Below, piece after piece: positions 34,450 through 46,955 of a DNA stretch of 64,000 nucleotides; positions within the stretch are counted from its first letter, which is position 1; the number at the start of each line of letters is the position of its first letter. Origin of the DNA: Luzula sylvatica (lineage: Eukaryota; Streptophyta; Magnoliopsida; Poales; Juncaceae); contig OX326959.1 of assembly GCA_946800325.1 (NCBI GenBank), forward strand, positions 9,134,501 through 9,198,500. Direction: 5' to 3'. The translations under genes were made by a program, and so were the position numbers. The notes under the pieces are model-generated. The model did no database searches. It saw nothing but the letters and a program-made list of their open reading frames with translations, and had not been told where the DNA came from.

Positions 34450-36033
34450 ATATGAAAAAATAATATTTTTAACTAAACAAAACACAACTGGAGATTAATT
34501 AATATATAGTGAGATGTAAAATCATATTTTGAAAAATTTGTGGACATATATGTCTTATTAGTTAAATTAAGTACTTGTTTATGTCTTACTAGTTATATTA
34601 AGTACTTGTGTTTTAATGGGTAATTTCCATGTTTCGTTTTTATTATTTTGTAATTTTTGAAGTTTAGTTTATGTTACGTAAGATTATCAATGCTATATTT
34701 GTGTTTTAATATGTAAACAATTCATCTTTATAAGTGGGTGGTTCAAATTATTTCCTAATTTTGAATTATTTTCTTTACTAAGTATAATATATTTTATAAT
34801 TTTAATTGTGTTTTCGTATGAAATGAAAATTTGGTTGACGTGCGGTGAAGCGATTCGATTATTTTTAATCCTATAATATACTAATTGGACCTCAATCATA
34901 TGATTTGTCGTCGTATTGCTTAGTGTTAGCATAATAATAATATTTAGATTAAAGGCCCATTAATTTTATAAGGTCTGTTCAGTGTGTGGTAATTGGATCC
35001 TACTGCTCTGATTAATGAATCGTTAGTGATCAACGGTTGTTAGTTACTCTAGCTTATATTAGTTAGATTATAAATAGAACATACTGTAATCAGATTTTAT
35101 TAAGGATTTAATACAACCAATCTAATCTCTCTATAATTAAATTATTTTATATTCTATCATTTAGGGTGTCATTCCGCAGGAGGCATCGAGTACTTTGAGA
35201 ATTGGTTGAAACTCGAATTAGGGTTGCTTAGGTAAACAAAAGAAAATTTTAAACAAATACTAACGATGACTTAACGGATTACGATTCTAGGGTTTTTCGA
35301 GGATGCTAATTATGTGTTGGTGTTTCGAAAGGTATTAACTACTGGTTCGAGTTGTGATTTGGAAGGTATATTCAATTCGGTACATAATTTCATTTTATGA
35401 TTTCAATTTCGATTAATTTCTCTTTTCTTTTTATTCAGGTTTCCCCGCTCCCAAAATATATATCTGGTACCATCCACGAAACCTCAAGTTTTTTGTTCAG
35501 GTATTACTATCGACTAAAATTAAATATTAATTAACGGATTATATTAATTTTAATTTTCACATTTTTTTGCAGCCATATCTTGATATATCTACAACTTTTG
35601 AAACTGGACGAAACTCTGAAATCAAAACCTCATGTATTCAATAAAAACTCGAGAAATTTCAATCTCTAATTTTGCTGGTTACTTTTCAGACTTTTTTTTC
35701 TTGAAATTTACATAATTGTCATTGTATAATTTCAGGATAATAATATCGGATTGGCGAAGCAACTTTTAGCGTTTTTATACAAGAGAAATATACACAGATT
35801 AACTCAGAAATACTTGACTCTCTCTCTACAAGACATTGCCAATTCGGCTCCGCTTAAAACCGCAAAAGAAACCAAATTACATAAATACCCCTCTAATTTG
35901 TTATTATGTTTTGTGAAGATATAAGATGGAGATATTTGCGACCATAAATTAAAAAGACGGGATGATGAGTTTTCATGAAGATCCTGAACAATATAAGTGT
36001 GAAATTGTTGATCAAATTGACAATTATATCCTA
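34450..36033. repeat. Old direct duplication, copy A (interrupted)
   Basis: Sequence at 34450-34710 matches 39830-40110, and 35490-36033 matches 40143-40697. Shared blocks include GAGATTAATTAAT, TCTTGATATATCTAC, CTCGAGAAATT and ACAAGAGAAATATA. Copy A has about 770 extra bases (34711-35480) and a private 31-bp tandem duplication at about 34551-34613 (TATGTCTTA..AGTACTTG). No protein is encoded; a transcribed non-coding unit is possible but not shown. Confidence 0.75.
35037..35200 (+). mobile_element. Possible short LTR remnant inside copy A
   Basis: TGTTAGTTACTCTAGC, TATAAATAGAAC, CTGTAATC and a pyrimidine-rich end ATTCTATCA (about 35160) resemble a short copia/TRIM LTR; downstream GGGTGTCATTCCGC could be a decayed primer site. 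It lies within the part of copy A that copy B lacks. No partner LTR was found. Confidence 0.3.
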
Positions 36034-36487
36034 AAGTTCTCCAATTTATGTAGTTTCTAGATAGCTAATCCCAAAACTAAATTTATAGAGGGTTTTCGGT
36101 ATTCTTATTTATAATGGATTTTCTTTCTTTTCTATGAGAATAGTGACTCTTTTTTAATAGAAATTGTAGTAAACATTGTATTTTTGGTAAACATTGTTTA
36201 CTACTAAAAAAAAAAAGTTTCTCCAATCTAATTTAAAGAAGTTCATTAAGGATTGCCAGTATTCCTCTCTCTAGTTCTTAGAAAGTCATCCACAAATTTC
36301 TTTATTTTCATCTTCTCTCTCACAAACGTGAGAATATCGATTATAATTATAATTTATTCTTAGCATGATCAAATATTTATTTTAGTCTCAATATTAAACA
36401 TAGCGAATCAGATTGCAATAAATAAGAAATGAAAAAATAAATCCTATCATTTTACAGAAGATCTATAACATTTTTACTATTTTGTTA

Positions 36488-36600
36488 ATGATTCCATAAC
36501 CTAGTTGGTTAGGATGTTCGACATAATAAAATTATATGTTGAAGAAGTTATGATTTCGAACCCCATCAGATCACATAAAAATAAATACCACTAATAATAA
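36488..36600 (+). mobile_element. SINE-like tRNA-related sequence
   Basis: It has an A-box-like TAACCTAGTTGG (36497-36508) and a B-box-like TTCGAACCCC (36555-36564) about 46 nt apart, with an A-rich stretch after it. No target duplication found, so end points are approximate. It does not fold as a functional tRNA. Confidence 0.45.
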
Positions 36601-37260
36601 GTGATCGTTTGTTGGAAGTCATTCAAAAAAGAAAATATTCTTACAATTTTTTTCTCCAAAAACTTAGGGAAAAAAATATTTTACCGATCTTATCATATTT
36701 GTAGGAGCATTAATTATATGTCTTATTTGAAAGGAATATGTGTGATATGTTTATAACTCGTTGCTCAAAATAGTTTATACTTTATAACTCGTTGTTTGAT
36801 ATAGTTCTATAATTCTCAGTATGCACGGGACAACTAATTGTTTTATATAAAATTTTCATATTTCATATTTATAAGATTCATTTTTTTTTTGAAATTATAT
36901 TTATAAGATTCATAGTTTATAAACTTTAGTGTTTAGTTGTATATTGCGAACAACCCGTTCAAGGAAATTCCAACTGATCGTAGAATCAAAAGAGAAGAGA
37001 AGAAAAACAACTCAATAAGGTAATAAGGTAACAGAGAAGCTAAATTTCTTTACTAAATCAATTTCTTAAATTCATTTTTTTAGAGAAAAATAGAGTAGGT
37101 TCTTATGCCCTACTTCTATTATATTTTATTTATATTAATTCAGTTAATACAAGCTAGAGGTATTTGCCCTAAATTTTATAAAATACTACTCCTAAATACC
37201 CCTATTTGACACTTATATTAACAAATTAAGCTTACATGACTTCACTTCTTCCAGGAATTT
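36601..37260. other. AT-rich spacer
   Basis: No gene seen. A 17-bp motif ATATTTATAAGATTCAT is repeated near 36864 and 36897. Confidence 0.45.
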
Positions 37261-37279
37261 AAAATCCTGGACTTTCTTT

Positions 37280-37640
37280 CACTATGAAACTCCTGGTATT
37301 TGAGAGATTAGAATTTAATAATCCCGCACAGTGAACTCTTTCTTCAACCAGCCTAGCCGCACTATGAAACTCCTGGTATTTAATAATCCCGCACTATGAA
37401 ACTCCTGTTAACCTAGGTATAAATACCTATTCAACAGCCTAGCCGCCTTACTCTTTCTTCCTTTTACGCTTTCCTCTTCGTTTTCTCTTCCGCCTCTCAT
37501 GGCGATTCATCTCTTCAACCAGCAGTTTGGAGCCCTAGTATAGATATGCGCTCACTGAGCTCTTGCGCTAGTTTTCAGCCAGCAGTTTAGATCTATCCTC
37601 CGATATTCCTTCTTCTCAAAGCTCTCTTCACATCTCAAAG
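37280..37640 (+). promoter_or_regulatory. Promoter-like segment with short tandem repeats
   Basis: CACTATGAAACTCCTG occurs three times (about 37290, 37361, 37392), followed by TATAAATACC (37418-37427) and a pyrimidine-rich leader with TCTTTCTTCC. The first ATG downstream opens only 14 codons. It may be an LTR or gene promoter remnant; no associated coding sequence is identified on this strand. Confidence 0.3.
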
Positions 37641-37648
37641 CTCTTGTG

Positions 37649-38191
37649 TTAGAGCAGATCTGTTAAACTACGTTGGATTGCATGTAAGGTATGCTCATCC
37701 TCCTCCGATATTCCTTCTTCGTTTTCGATTTGCATATTTTCTCGCTGTTTTTGTGTTAGATCAGAGTTAAACCACCAGATTTGGTGTTTATTTGTTTCTC
37801 TTTTATTCTGAAATTGATTACCAGTACCAGTACCAGTAAATCTATCACTGTAACCGGTACCGGTACTAGTATCATTAATTCTTCGCAAATCTCTTCCTCC
37901 TCCTCTACTGTTTTCAGCAATCATTGTTGTCTTTTCTGATCCTTCCATGAAACCGATATCAATATCAGTATTAGTTCTGATATAATTATCAGCATATCTT
38001 AATTGCTCTTGTCCTTCTCTGTCTCCTCTTTCCGAACTCTCTTCTGATGCTACCATGAAACCGGTACTAATACCAGTATTGTTTCTGATATAAGTACCAG
38101 TGTAGCTCAATTGAACTTGCCCTTCTCTTCCTCCTCTTCTAATGGTACCAGTGATCATACCGAATGCTTGATTCCTCCCTTCCGTCTCCAT
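37649..38191 (-). CDS. Hypothetical 180-aa ORF with internal repeats
   Basis: Begins METEGRNQAF and ends SLTDLL. Residues about 15-105 hold two imperfect repeats of ~40 aa built on GREGQxQLxYxxxYIRxNTxIxxGFM, then a TGTG-rich stretch, an Asn/Gln/Lys-rich stretch and an acidic helix near the C terminus. I do not recognise a family. The repeats come from GGTACC/CCAGTA-rich DNA, so the ORF could be repeat-driven. A LINE zinc-knuckle remnant lies directly upstream on the same strand and may belong to the same decayed unit. No splice partners assigned. Confidence 0.35.
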   Translation of the reverse strand: METEGRNQAFGMITGTIRRGGREGQVQLSYTGTYIRNNTGISTGFMVASEESSERGDREGQEQLRYADNYIRTNTDIDIGFMEGSEKTTMIAENSRGGGRDLRRINDTSTGTGYSDRFTGTGTGNQFQNKRETNKHQIWWFNSDLTQKQRENMQIENEEGISEEDEHTLHAIQRSLTDLL

Positions 38192-38296
38192 ATCTCTGTG
38201 GTCTCCAATTCCTGTTTGTCCTATAGAAGTAAATATATTAGTGCAGTATGTCTCTTCTTCAATAATTGCATGATAATCAATCAGTTTGTTCTCATT

Positions 38297-38680
38297 TTAA
38301 AATTTATTTGGTAATGATTTATTAACTAATTGATTTATTTTATAATTGTAGATGATATGATCAACTACTTGCCAATCATGAAAGTTGTTGTTTGTAAATA
38401 TTCTCCTACATCTCTCCAACCAGATCTGATACAAATATATACAGATAAGTACCTCATTTTCCTTTTTTTCTGTTTTACTTATTAATATTTCTAAGGGCTT
38501 AAATGCATTTGTACATTGTTGCTTAATTCCTAAAGTACCAGTAAGTTTATTCCAAACATTTTTAACAAATGAACATTTATTGACTAAATGATCTACACTT
38601 TCCTCAGACTTTTGGCATAAAACACATCTATTTGTTTGGTTTAATTTTGTGCAGAAATAAGTGGAGCAACATCGATTAAT
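38297..38680 (-). pseudogene. LINE-derived zf-RVT (reverse-transcriptase zinc-binding) fragment
   Basis: An open frame without a usable ATG reads CVLCQKSEESVDHLVNKC, then SFVKNVWNKL and later IYLYQIWLERCRRIF. The spaced C-x2-C ... H-x4-C followed by Trp, and the IWxxR block, are the hallmark of the zf-RVT domain at the C terminus of plant LINE ORF2 proteins. No RT or endonuclease lies upstream, so this is a remnant. It ends at a TAA at 38299-38297. Confidence 0.75.
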
Positions 38681-39248
38681 TTAACGTGGTCGGTGGGTTG
38701 GATTTGAATAATAACAGATTAGGGTTTGTTTTAATGGAGAAACAAATTGTGTAAACATGTTCCATAAATAAATATACGTTCAGTGTTATTGTATCAATTT
38801 AGCATTAGTTAGATTGTATCGATATTTTTTTGTGAATCACAAAATATATTCTTCTTGATTTGTTTTTTCAGTGTAATCATATATTAATTTACATAGAGAG
38901 TCGGTATATTCACATTTGATTTTTTTTTTTTGAAAATCACATTTGATTTTCAAATCTTTCATTCATCTTTTAACTAATTTGACGATGTTCTTATATATAA
39001 TGGATCATGCTCACATTGTTATTTTTATTTGGCCGTGTCAATTTTATAGCTCACGAAAATAAAATTACCCAAATCATATATTAGAGGTAAAATTACCCAA
39101 AATTATTGGCCGTGTCAATTTTAGAGGTAAGAAATAGGAAATTAATCGGAATGGACAAATCAGATAGTAATGAAATGGAAAGAATAAATACTAACAACAT
39201 TGTAATATCTTTATACCCAAATTACCCTTTCAATAAAAGGTTGTACCA

Positions 39249-39436
39249 ACCACCGCTTTGATAGTTCAAGCGGATGGTACCTAGCCTGACTTCTTAGAGG
39301 TGCATGATTCGAATCATGCGTGCAGCTCGACCATGAAAAAGTATTCTATTAAGATATCATTTAGTCTAGTGTGTGTGTGAGAGAGAGAGAGTGTGTGTGT
39401 GTGCGCCTACGGACTTGTAACAAAAAAAATAAAATA
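39249..39436 (+). mobile_element. tRNA-derived SINE with microsatellite tail and 8-bp TSD
   Basis: A-box-like TAGTTCAAGCGG (39262-39273) and B-box-like GATTCGAATCAT (39306-39317) are followed by a GT/GA dinucleotide run (39370-39403) and an A-rich end. TTGTACCA flanks it at 39241-39248 and 39437-39444. The element is about 190 bp. It differs from the SINE at 4811 in sequence, so it is a different family. Confidence 0.75.
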
Positions 39437-39829
39437 TTGTACCACAAAACTATCCTTAATTATTTTATGATTCAAATAAGATAAATTCTTTTACAATGAC
39501 AATAATATTTTTGAAATAGAAATCTACAACCCATCATGTCTTATAACTATACTAGGTATAGTTAATTTAAATGCAAGAAAATAATTTATTATTTTTTATG
39601 AGATAATAATACACATTTGAGATATAATGAAATTTAATGAAAAATATCATAACATGATATTTCATAATAGTTCGTCTAGTACGAAATATAGAAGTTGTGA
39701 ACCTCACAATGCCACACCATCATACACCAAACATACTGTTTAACCATTGATTATAAAATAAAACAAAATTTCATTTTATTGTAAAACTGAAATCATACAT
39801 TATAATATCTTTAATAGAAAAAATAATAT

Positions 39830-40697
39830 CAGATTTTAACTAAACAAAATACAACTAGAGATTAATTAATTTCGAGTGATATGTAAAATTATATTTAAAG
39901 AAGTTTGTGGATATATATGTCTTATTAGTTAAATTAATACTTGTGTTTTAATGGGTAATGTCCATGTGTCATTTTTATTATTTTGAAAATTTAAATTCGA
40001 TTTTTCTAGATAAAAACCACATCTACACCTAATGAATGATGTGGTAGTTTTAATAGTTTAGTTTATGTTTCATAAGATTATCGATTTTATATTTGTGTTT
40101 TAATGGATATCTAGTACCTTTTAATGAAAAATCAACTCTTTTGTTCAGGTACTATTACGGACTTTTCTTCAAAAAAAAAAAAAGGTACTATTACGGACTA
40201 AAATTAAATATAAATTAACAAATTATATTAATATAAATTTTCAAAAATTTTGCTGCCATATCTTGATATATCTACTGTTTTTGAAACCGGACGAAACTCT
40301 GAAAACGAAACCTGTATTCGAACAAAACTCGAGAAATTCCAATCTCTAATTTGGCTTGTTACTTTTCAGATTTATTTTTCACGAAATTTACAGAATTGTC
40401 ATTGTATAATTTCAGGATAATAATATTGGATTGGTGAAGCAAGTTTTAGCTTCTCTATACAAGAGAAATATAAACAGATTAACTCAGAAATACTCGACTC
40501 TCTTTCTCTACTATTTTTATACTTCGCAAAACCTTGAAATATCATAAATACTCCTCTAATATTTTTATTCTTTTGTGAAGATATAAGATGGAGAGATATT
40601 TGTGACCATAAATAAAAAAGAGGGGACAGTGAGTTTTCATGAAGATCCTGAACAATACAAGACTTGTCAAACGGTTGATCAAATTGATAATTCTTCC
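39830..40697. repeat. Old direct duplication, copy B
   Basis: Partner of 34450-36033 in the same orientation, without the 770-bp insert and with a single unit of the 31-bp tandem repeat, so probably closer to the ancestral state. No coding sequence. Confidence 0.75.
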
Positions 40698-42244
40698 ATC
40701 AAGTAATTTATTTCTCTGCTTTTTTTGTGATTTTTTATTTTTTTTATCGAGATATTTCTTTAATGATATGTATTGAATTTTATTAAATATCAGATTGACG
40801 GCATTGCCGAGGAAATTGGATGCCAAAGATGAATAAAATTCTTATGATCCTACGTATTTATCAAATGTACTAACTTACTAAGTTCACTCCAGAAATTTAA
40901 TTTTCAAATTTTTAAAATTTTCAATTTCTGTTTTAGAACAAATTGTTATTTTAGTAATTAAGTAAGTGTTTTTTTGGATAAAGATTGTATGCATAGGCAG
41001 GTTAAGAGAGGTCAAGATATGATTAGGATGATTTTGATTCGGTACCTTTTAAATATATATAAAGCAAAATTAATGTGATTTCTTTTAGAAAGTTTGAATT
41101 ACGAGGAAATTTTGATATTCCTGTTATTTTTGAAAAATATTTTGTAATATTTTGTGTGTTTCTTGAATTTTGCGATATTTATGGTATTGATGTAGTTAAG
41201 TTTCTAGCTAGTTCGTAAAGCAAAAATGTTACTGTTAGTTTTTGAAAGAGAGCAAAAATGTTATTGTTACCGATACCAATTACAAATATTATTCCGATAA
41301 GTTTTTAAGATAACAAGAGGATGGGTCCAGGTTCGACCCTAGCTATAGGCTCAAGAGGTCTGTGCTTCGGGTCCAATTTTTTAGGGGTTCAAAAATTTCA
41401 AAAAACCTAATTTATCCAGTAAAAATAAGTATAATATTAATAAAATTGTTAAAGATAACAAAAATTATTGTGGTCCATTAGTAAAAGCAGTTGTCTCTCT
41501 CTTGTGAGAGGTCATTGATTCAGTCATTCAAGTCTCACAAGATTTTTTTTTCCCAAATACAATGTAAATACGAACAAAAAATTGATTTAAACGGAATTTG
41601 AATTTTGAATGTATTGGAAAAAAATTAGAGATTCAACCAATAACCCGCACAATCTATTATGACAAAATGCGTTAACATTTTTTTAAATAAATTAATTGTA
41701 TATGTGGTTTATTTTTCATATAGACTTCGGGTACTCGAAAGTCTGGTAACGTCTATAATAAGATATTCTATAGTTATGTCCTATATATACTTGTTAAATG
41801 TTTCACTGCAACAATATTTGCCTTCTAAGTAATATTGGAGCACATATAAAAAATATATCATAATAGATAACAGAGTTTAATTAACCACATACTATCTTCC
41901 TCTCTCATTTTCATGAAAATTATTCGGGGAATCGATAATCAATTTATACATACAAATTTGGAATTAATTTAGTGTTAATTGAGTCAATAATTAATGATCA
42001 ATTGACATAACTATGATATTATATGACAAGATAAGGATAAATATGATGAATGGTGAAGACATACTATGACTTTATTCTTTATTAATGATTAAAGTGTTTA
42101 TCTTCTGTCAGTAATCTCTTACACGAGTTATACGAGAGTTTGACCACATTATATCCAAAGGACTTCATCTTCTTTCGAGTTACTATAAGTATCACCTTTT
42201 ATATCTATCAACCTGATGAAATCTAATTTCTTTTCTAATTATTA
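40698..42244. other. Intergenic region upstream of the unknown ten-exon gene
   Basis: No gene recognised. A tRNA-like but degenerate stretch at 41470-41550 was not accepted as an element. The final part should contain the promoter of the next gene. Confidence 0.45.
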
Positions 42245-44681
42245 ATGGAGAGAAAAGCGATTCTAGTGCTTGCGACCTTTACTGCGCTGGCGACGGCTTG
42301 TGTCGCCGGAGCTTCCGTCGGAGGTACAGTGGCTGCGGCTGCTGGATCGTGGCTCCCATGGATGAAGAAGAAGAAGAAAGAACATGGTGGTTCCATTGAA
42401 GGAGGATTAGCACAGCTCCTTGACAATGGTGCAAGTGGCGATTCTAGCAGGATTAGCGTCATCACGAGATCCACATTTCTGGTTTGCAATTATTTCTTGA
42501 CTTTCTTTGAAATTTCTTGTGATTACTTCAAGTTTCTTTGTGAATATTTCTTGAAGTTTTCTTGACTTTCTTTTTGTGTTTCTGAAGTAATTCTCTCTCA
42601 CTAATCAATACTCTTCTTTGTATTATAAATGTTTGAAGAGATTCTTGCAAACTAGAAAGACTGAATAGCTGAATTCCCCTAATTTAATCAAAATTTGTTA
42701 AAACTTTTCAGATCGCGTCTTCCATATTTGGTCGTTTTCCTCTTAACCTTTTCTCCGGCCATCTTCATCTCTCACCTGGCCACGCCGCACCAGCACCAGC
42801 CCCCATTCAGGCCATGGTATATTCTAATTTCAATCCACATGTTTATATTAACTTGCAAATCGATATATAGTATGCTTATAGTTAATATTATATATGTAAA
42901 TGACTGTTCCCACGTCACTGGACAGTTAATTCGTGACCAATTTTTATATACATATAAATGCCATTGATTTGTTTTTTGGCCTAATTATTAGTCTGACTAG
43001 TTTAATTTTTTTTTTTTTTTTGTTTGCAAAAAATTTGTTTAATTTTTAAATGACTATTATTTGGCCTAATATAAATATTAAATTTTATACAGGTTCCATT
43101 CACTACTCCATTTGGCCGTGATGGAGGAAGCTCAGTGATTGTGTGGCTCTCTACATGGCGTCTTATTGTCAAAATTTATGTGAATGACATGATAATATAT
43201 CTTCTCGTCCAAGCCAATTTCTCCAATTCAGGCATTGATTATGCCATAACAGGTAAAACAGTCATACAATTATAAATTTATGTGGCCTATAAAATATAAA
43301 TATACTTATGTAAAGTGTTATTCCAGTCTTCAAAATTGGTGGTGAAAAGAAGAACAATAACGATAGTGTCTCTCATGTAAGTACATTTTTATTTAATTAG
43401 TAAAAATTAAAAGCAGTAAAAACAATAAGTAATTATTTTACTTTACATTTAACAGGTGCACAGGATCGAGTTTGTTAAACCAGCATTATCTGAAGGAGCC
43501 ATAAAATATCAAATTTCACCTCTTCAAATGAAAATTGGCTCCACGTCTGTGACGTTGGAAGCAATCGATCGAAAATATATTGTAAGATATTTTAGAATTA
43601 TACAATTTTTCTCATTTGTCCAAATTTTATCAAATATTATGTCTATTACTGTACTTATTAAATATATTTTTCAAATATTTTATAGGTATTTGCACCAATT
43701 TCATCTTCAATTAATTCTTTGAGTGCTATTATGAGCATCAATCTAATTTTTGAGGTTAGAATTTTCTCTATTCAATCTCTAATACTTCATGAATCTAATA
43801 AAACTTCCTTTTCCATTGGATTATAGGTGATTCCGATATGGGACGATGATGATGATTATGATCTTTTTGTAAAAGAAGCCGTCTTAGTTTTGGAGGTAAA
43901 ACTTATTTGTAAATTTAATGTGTTTTTAGTAATTTGCTTCGTGTTTAATTATTATCTAATCAATTATAAATGCATGTTCTTATTCTTTAGCTCGCATCCC
44001 CATTCATGTTCGATAATGGATCTGAAATGAATTACTTGCAATCCATATCTGACCCGAATGACTTTTTTGAGGTGAATAAATTTAATTTAATTTACATATA
44101 ACATTTTCTTATTATTTGTTTTTATTTTGCGAAATAATATGCTTTTTGAAATTTTGTGTAGGACGCGATGAAGGCCGCGCAAGATGGTCTTCTAGTAAAG
44201 CCGCAAACTACTCTTATGGCCGATGGTGCGATGATGCTCACCTTCAAATGTGAGTTATTTTTTACAAGCTGTGAAGTTATTTTATATAAATGCTGTGAAA
44301 TCCCTCAAATTTCCTGATGAAGAATTAAGGATAATTTCGGATAAGGCATGTAAAAGGGGTATGCATGATATTTGTTGTGTTATTCGGGGGTTATACTTAT
44401 ACATGATATTTTGTAGTTTATTGTGATACCAATGTTAGGGTCTATATAAATTTTTTATGATACACATGAAATTGCCGAAATATTTCAAACTTAACTGATC
44501 TTGTTTAATCTTTGTGAATGTTGCAGGTCCACTATCATGCATGGTGAAGATTCTCAAAGAAGAAGAGGAAGATGGTGAGGACGGCGACAACGACGACGAT
44601 GTCGATGACGACGACGACGGAGACGGTGACGATGATGATGATGAGGAGGAGGAGGTGGTAGAACTAGAAGATGAAGGATAG
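42245..44681 (+). CDS. Unknown protein with N-terminal hydrophobic leader and acidic C-terminal tail, 10 exons
   Basis: Exons 42245-42481, 42712-42816, 43093-43252, 43327-43376, 43456-43581, 43686-43754, 43827-43895, 43991-44071, 44162-44249, 44527-44681; every junction is GT-AG and in frame, total 1,140 nt = 379 aa. Residues about 5-24 are a signal-peptide or anchor-like helix (AILVLATFTALATACVAG); residues 40-47 are lysine-rich. The middle (about 115-328) alternates short hydrophobic and polar segments (SSVIVWLSTWRLIVKIYV, HRIEFVKPALSEG, KIGSTSVTLEAIDRKYIVF) suggesting beta-rich structure. Residues about 340-379 are almost all Asp/Glu with a GDGD run. I do not recognise the family. Consistent splicing over ten exons argues for a real gene, though exons 2-4 are less certain; expression is untested. 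Confidence 0.65.
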
Positions 44682-45403
44682 ATGGAAGGGAATAAGCCTG
44701 ATGAGGAAAATGAAAAGAGTTCTGATGCCTGCAATTTTTTAGTTTGTTTTAATTTTTGTTTATATGGTTAATTAAGAACAATAGTACTTTATTAATTAAT
44801 TAGGATTTATTTTAGTTATTCTACATAAACTATTTAAGAATGTTGATTTTGCTATTTAAGAATGCTGTTATATTTTGGATTGTTCAAATATATAAATTAG
44901 AATGTTTTGTTTCTGTCCATTTTATGAAAGTGAGATTTTTACTTCAGAACACTTTGGAAAGAACGGTAGTGTGGTGATATATCAACTTAATTGAGTGACA
45001 AATTGATACTTGTTATTCCAGCATATCTTGCATAAGTTATGCTTAACAGTATGACATAACTCGCTTAACAGGAATCATTGAAAACAGTATTGAAAACTAT
45101 TTTTGATATTTGACCTGGACAGTTATTGCTAAAAGGGAAATTATAAAAAAATTCCTAACAATTTTGGATATAGTAATTTTTTTTTATTTTTTTGAAAACT
45201 CCAAAAATATGCCTATATCAAGTTTTTATTTTCAAATACCCCTATAAAAATGTAAAGACTCATCATACATCATCATTTCACAAGGCCTTGCAAATCATCT
45301 CTCAAATAATGCCCAACAATTTAACAATATACCATTAACTGTTAATTAATATGTATTATTCGATTAATTGATATGTACCCGATTGTTAATTGATATATTT
45401 AAC

Positions 45404-45461
<58 letters not shown>

Positions 45462-46955
45462 ATTCCCATTTGCTTACGTGGATTAAATTATAATACATAT
45501 ATTTTATATCTTCTCCCTTCAATGAATGAATAGTTCAAATGAAACTATAATTTGAGCCGTTACTTTTTTTTTTTTATTAATATGATACGTGTTTTAATTA
45601 ATTAAAATAATTCATTTTATCATGGTACTTGTTTTAAGTTTCTTAATTTGTTAAATTATGAACAAGGATAGTTTGGTCATTAGTTATTATTTATATTTTT
45701 TAAGCCAATAATCTTATTCCATTAATATTACCGAACGTTATTAAAGTTGAATAGACACTATTCTCTATTCCGATATTCCTTGTGTTGCCGAACTAGCCCA
45801 TTATGAAGAAGAAAAACTAATGACTTTTTTTTATTATTTTAAATTTACAGGGACTCTTTCAAAATAAAATATAGAGGTCACAATGTACATAACTGAGCAA
45901 TTTCAAACAACAAATGATAGAAGACCTAAAATTTTGGATCGAGTCGAGAGATGAATGAAACACGATAATGGGTGCCGATTACAAAGCATATAACAAATCC
46001 ATATATATACTTTCTTTGGTGAGTAAAACATAACATATATAATTTTGCTAAGAACACTCTTGCTAATTTTGGTTTTTAGAAACACTTTAATTTTTTGAAA
46101 TAAAACTGAGACTATAAAATAATTTAATTGGTATATATAAGTTTGTATATTGTTGGCGTAAATATATTTTCCATAAGATTTGGTTCATGTAGCTAATGTA
46201 ATAAAGTGGTATAATAAAATTGCCTACAAGAAAAGTGCAATTGCTGCAGCTATAGTTTTATTCATCCAAACATCAATTTTATAGTTGCTGTAATGTGATA
46301 TTCTCACGCCCAAACAACTCAACTGGTTTAAATTTCATGTCCACAAATTTTCACACGACTTATGTACTATTACTATTGCGAATCTTGCTTTGACCATTTG
46401 GTATATAATTCCATTGTTCATTTTGTTTCTGTAACAGTTAATGTTTGATCTTGATGAATTTTGTCTCTGTAATACTTGTTGTGTACTAATGGTTATGTAA
46501 TTGCAATTTGAACAAAAACTCAGTTCTTTTTCTCGATGGATTAAATTGAGAAAAAAAAAATATTATGAAAATATTGTTAATCGTGATTGAACTACGGGTT
46601 CATTATGCTAAACTAAGTTATTTGAGGTATATGTTTTCATTGTAATTCATTATTCTAAACTCAGTTTTTTTTCTTAATACAGGCTCTTTTATACAAAATT
46701 CACAACACAATTATACAATGAACAATGAACACGACTAATAGTAATAATAATATTGTAATATACGATACAATCATCCTTATCAATTTCATGTATTTGAAAA
46801 GGTAAATTGGATGTTTATTTCATGTAGTTGAAAAAGTTAATTGGATGTTTATGTCTATACCGTACATAAATATTCTTACATCATATCAATTAATTTTATG
46901 GTAATCAGAACCATGTTAATTGTTAATACATGGTAATTAACATCCATTAATTCAT
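44682..46955. other. AT-rich intergenic region
   Basis: No gene seen. Contains an (AT)n microsatellite at 45409-45457. The right end abuts the segmental copy abruptly. Confidence 0.5.
45409..45457. repeat. (AT)n microsatellite
   Basis: About 24 uninterrupted AT dinucleotides. Confidence 0.97.

Noticed and set aside
39249..39330. Functional tRNA gene
   Set aside because: A and B boxes are present but acceptor and anticodon stems do not pair; TSD and tail show a SINE.
41466..41560. Another SINE (TTAGTAAAAGC...GGTCATTGATTC)
   Set aside because: Only loosely similar to pol III boxes, with no target duplication or clear tail found.
44435..44734. Minus-strand ORF with Ser/Pro runs
   Set aside because: It is the antisense of the acidic tail exon of the plus-strand gene, whose splice-consistent frame is better supported.
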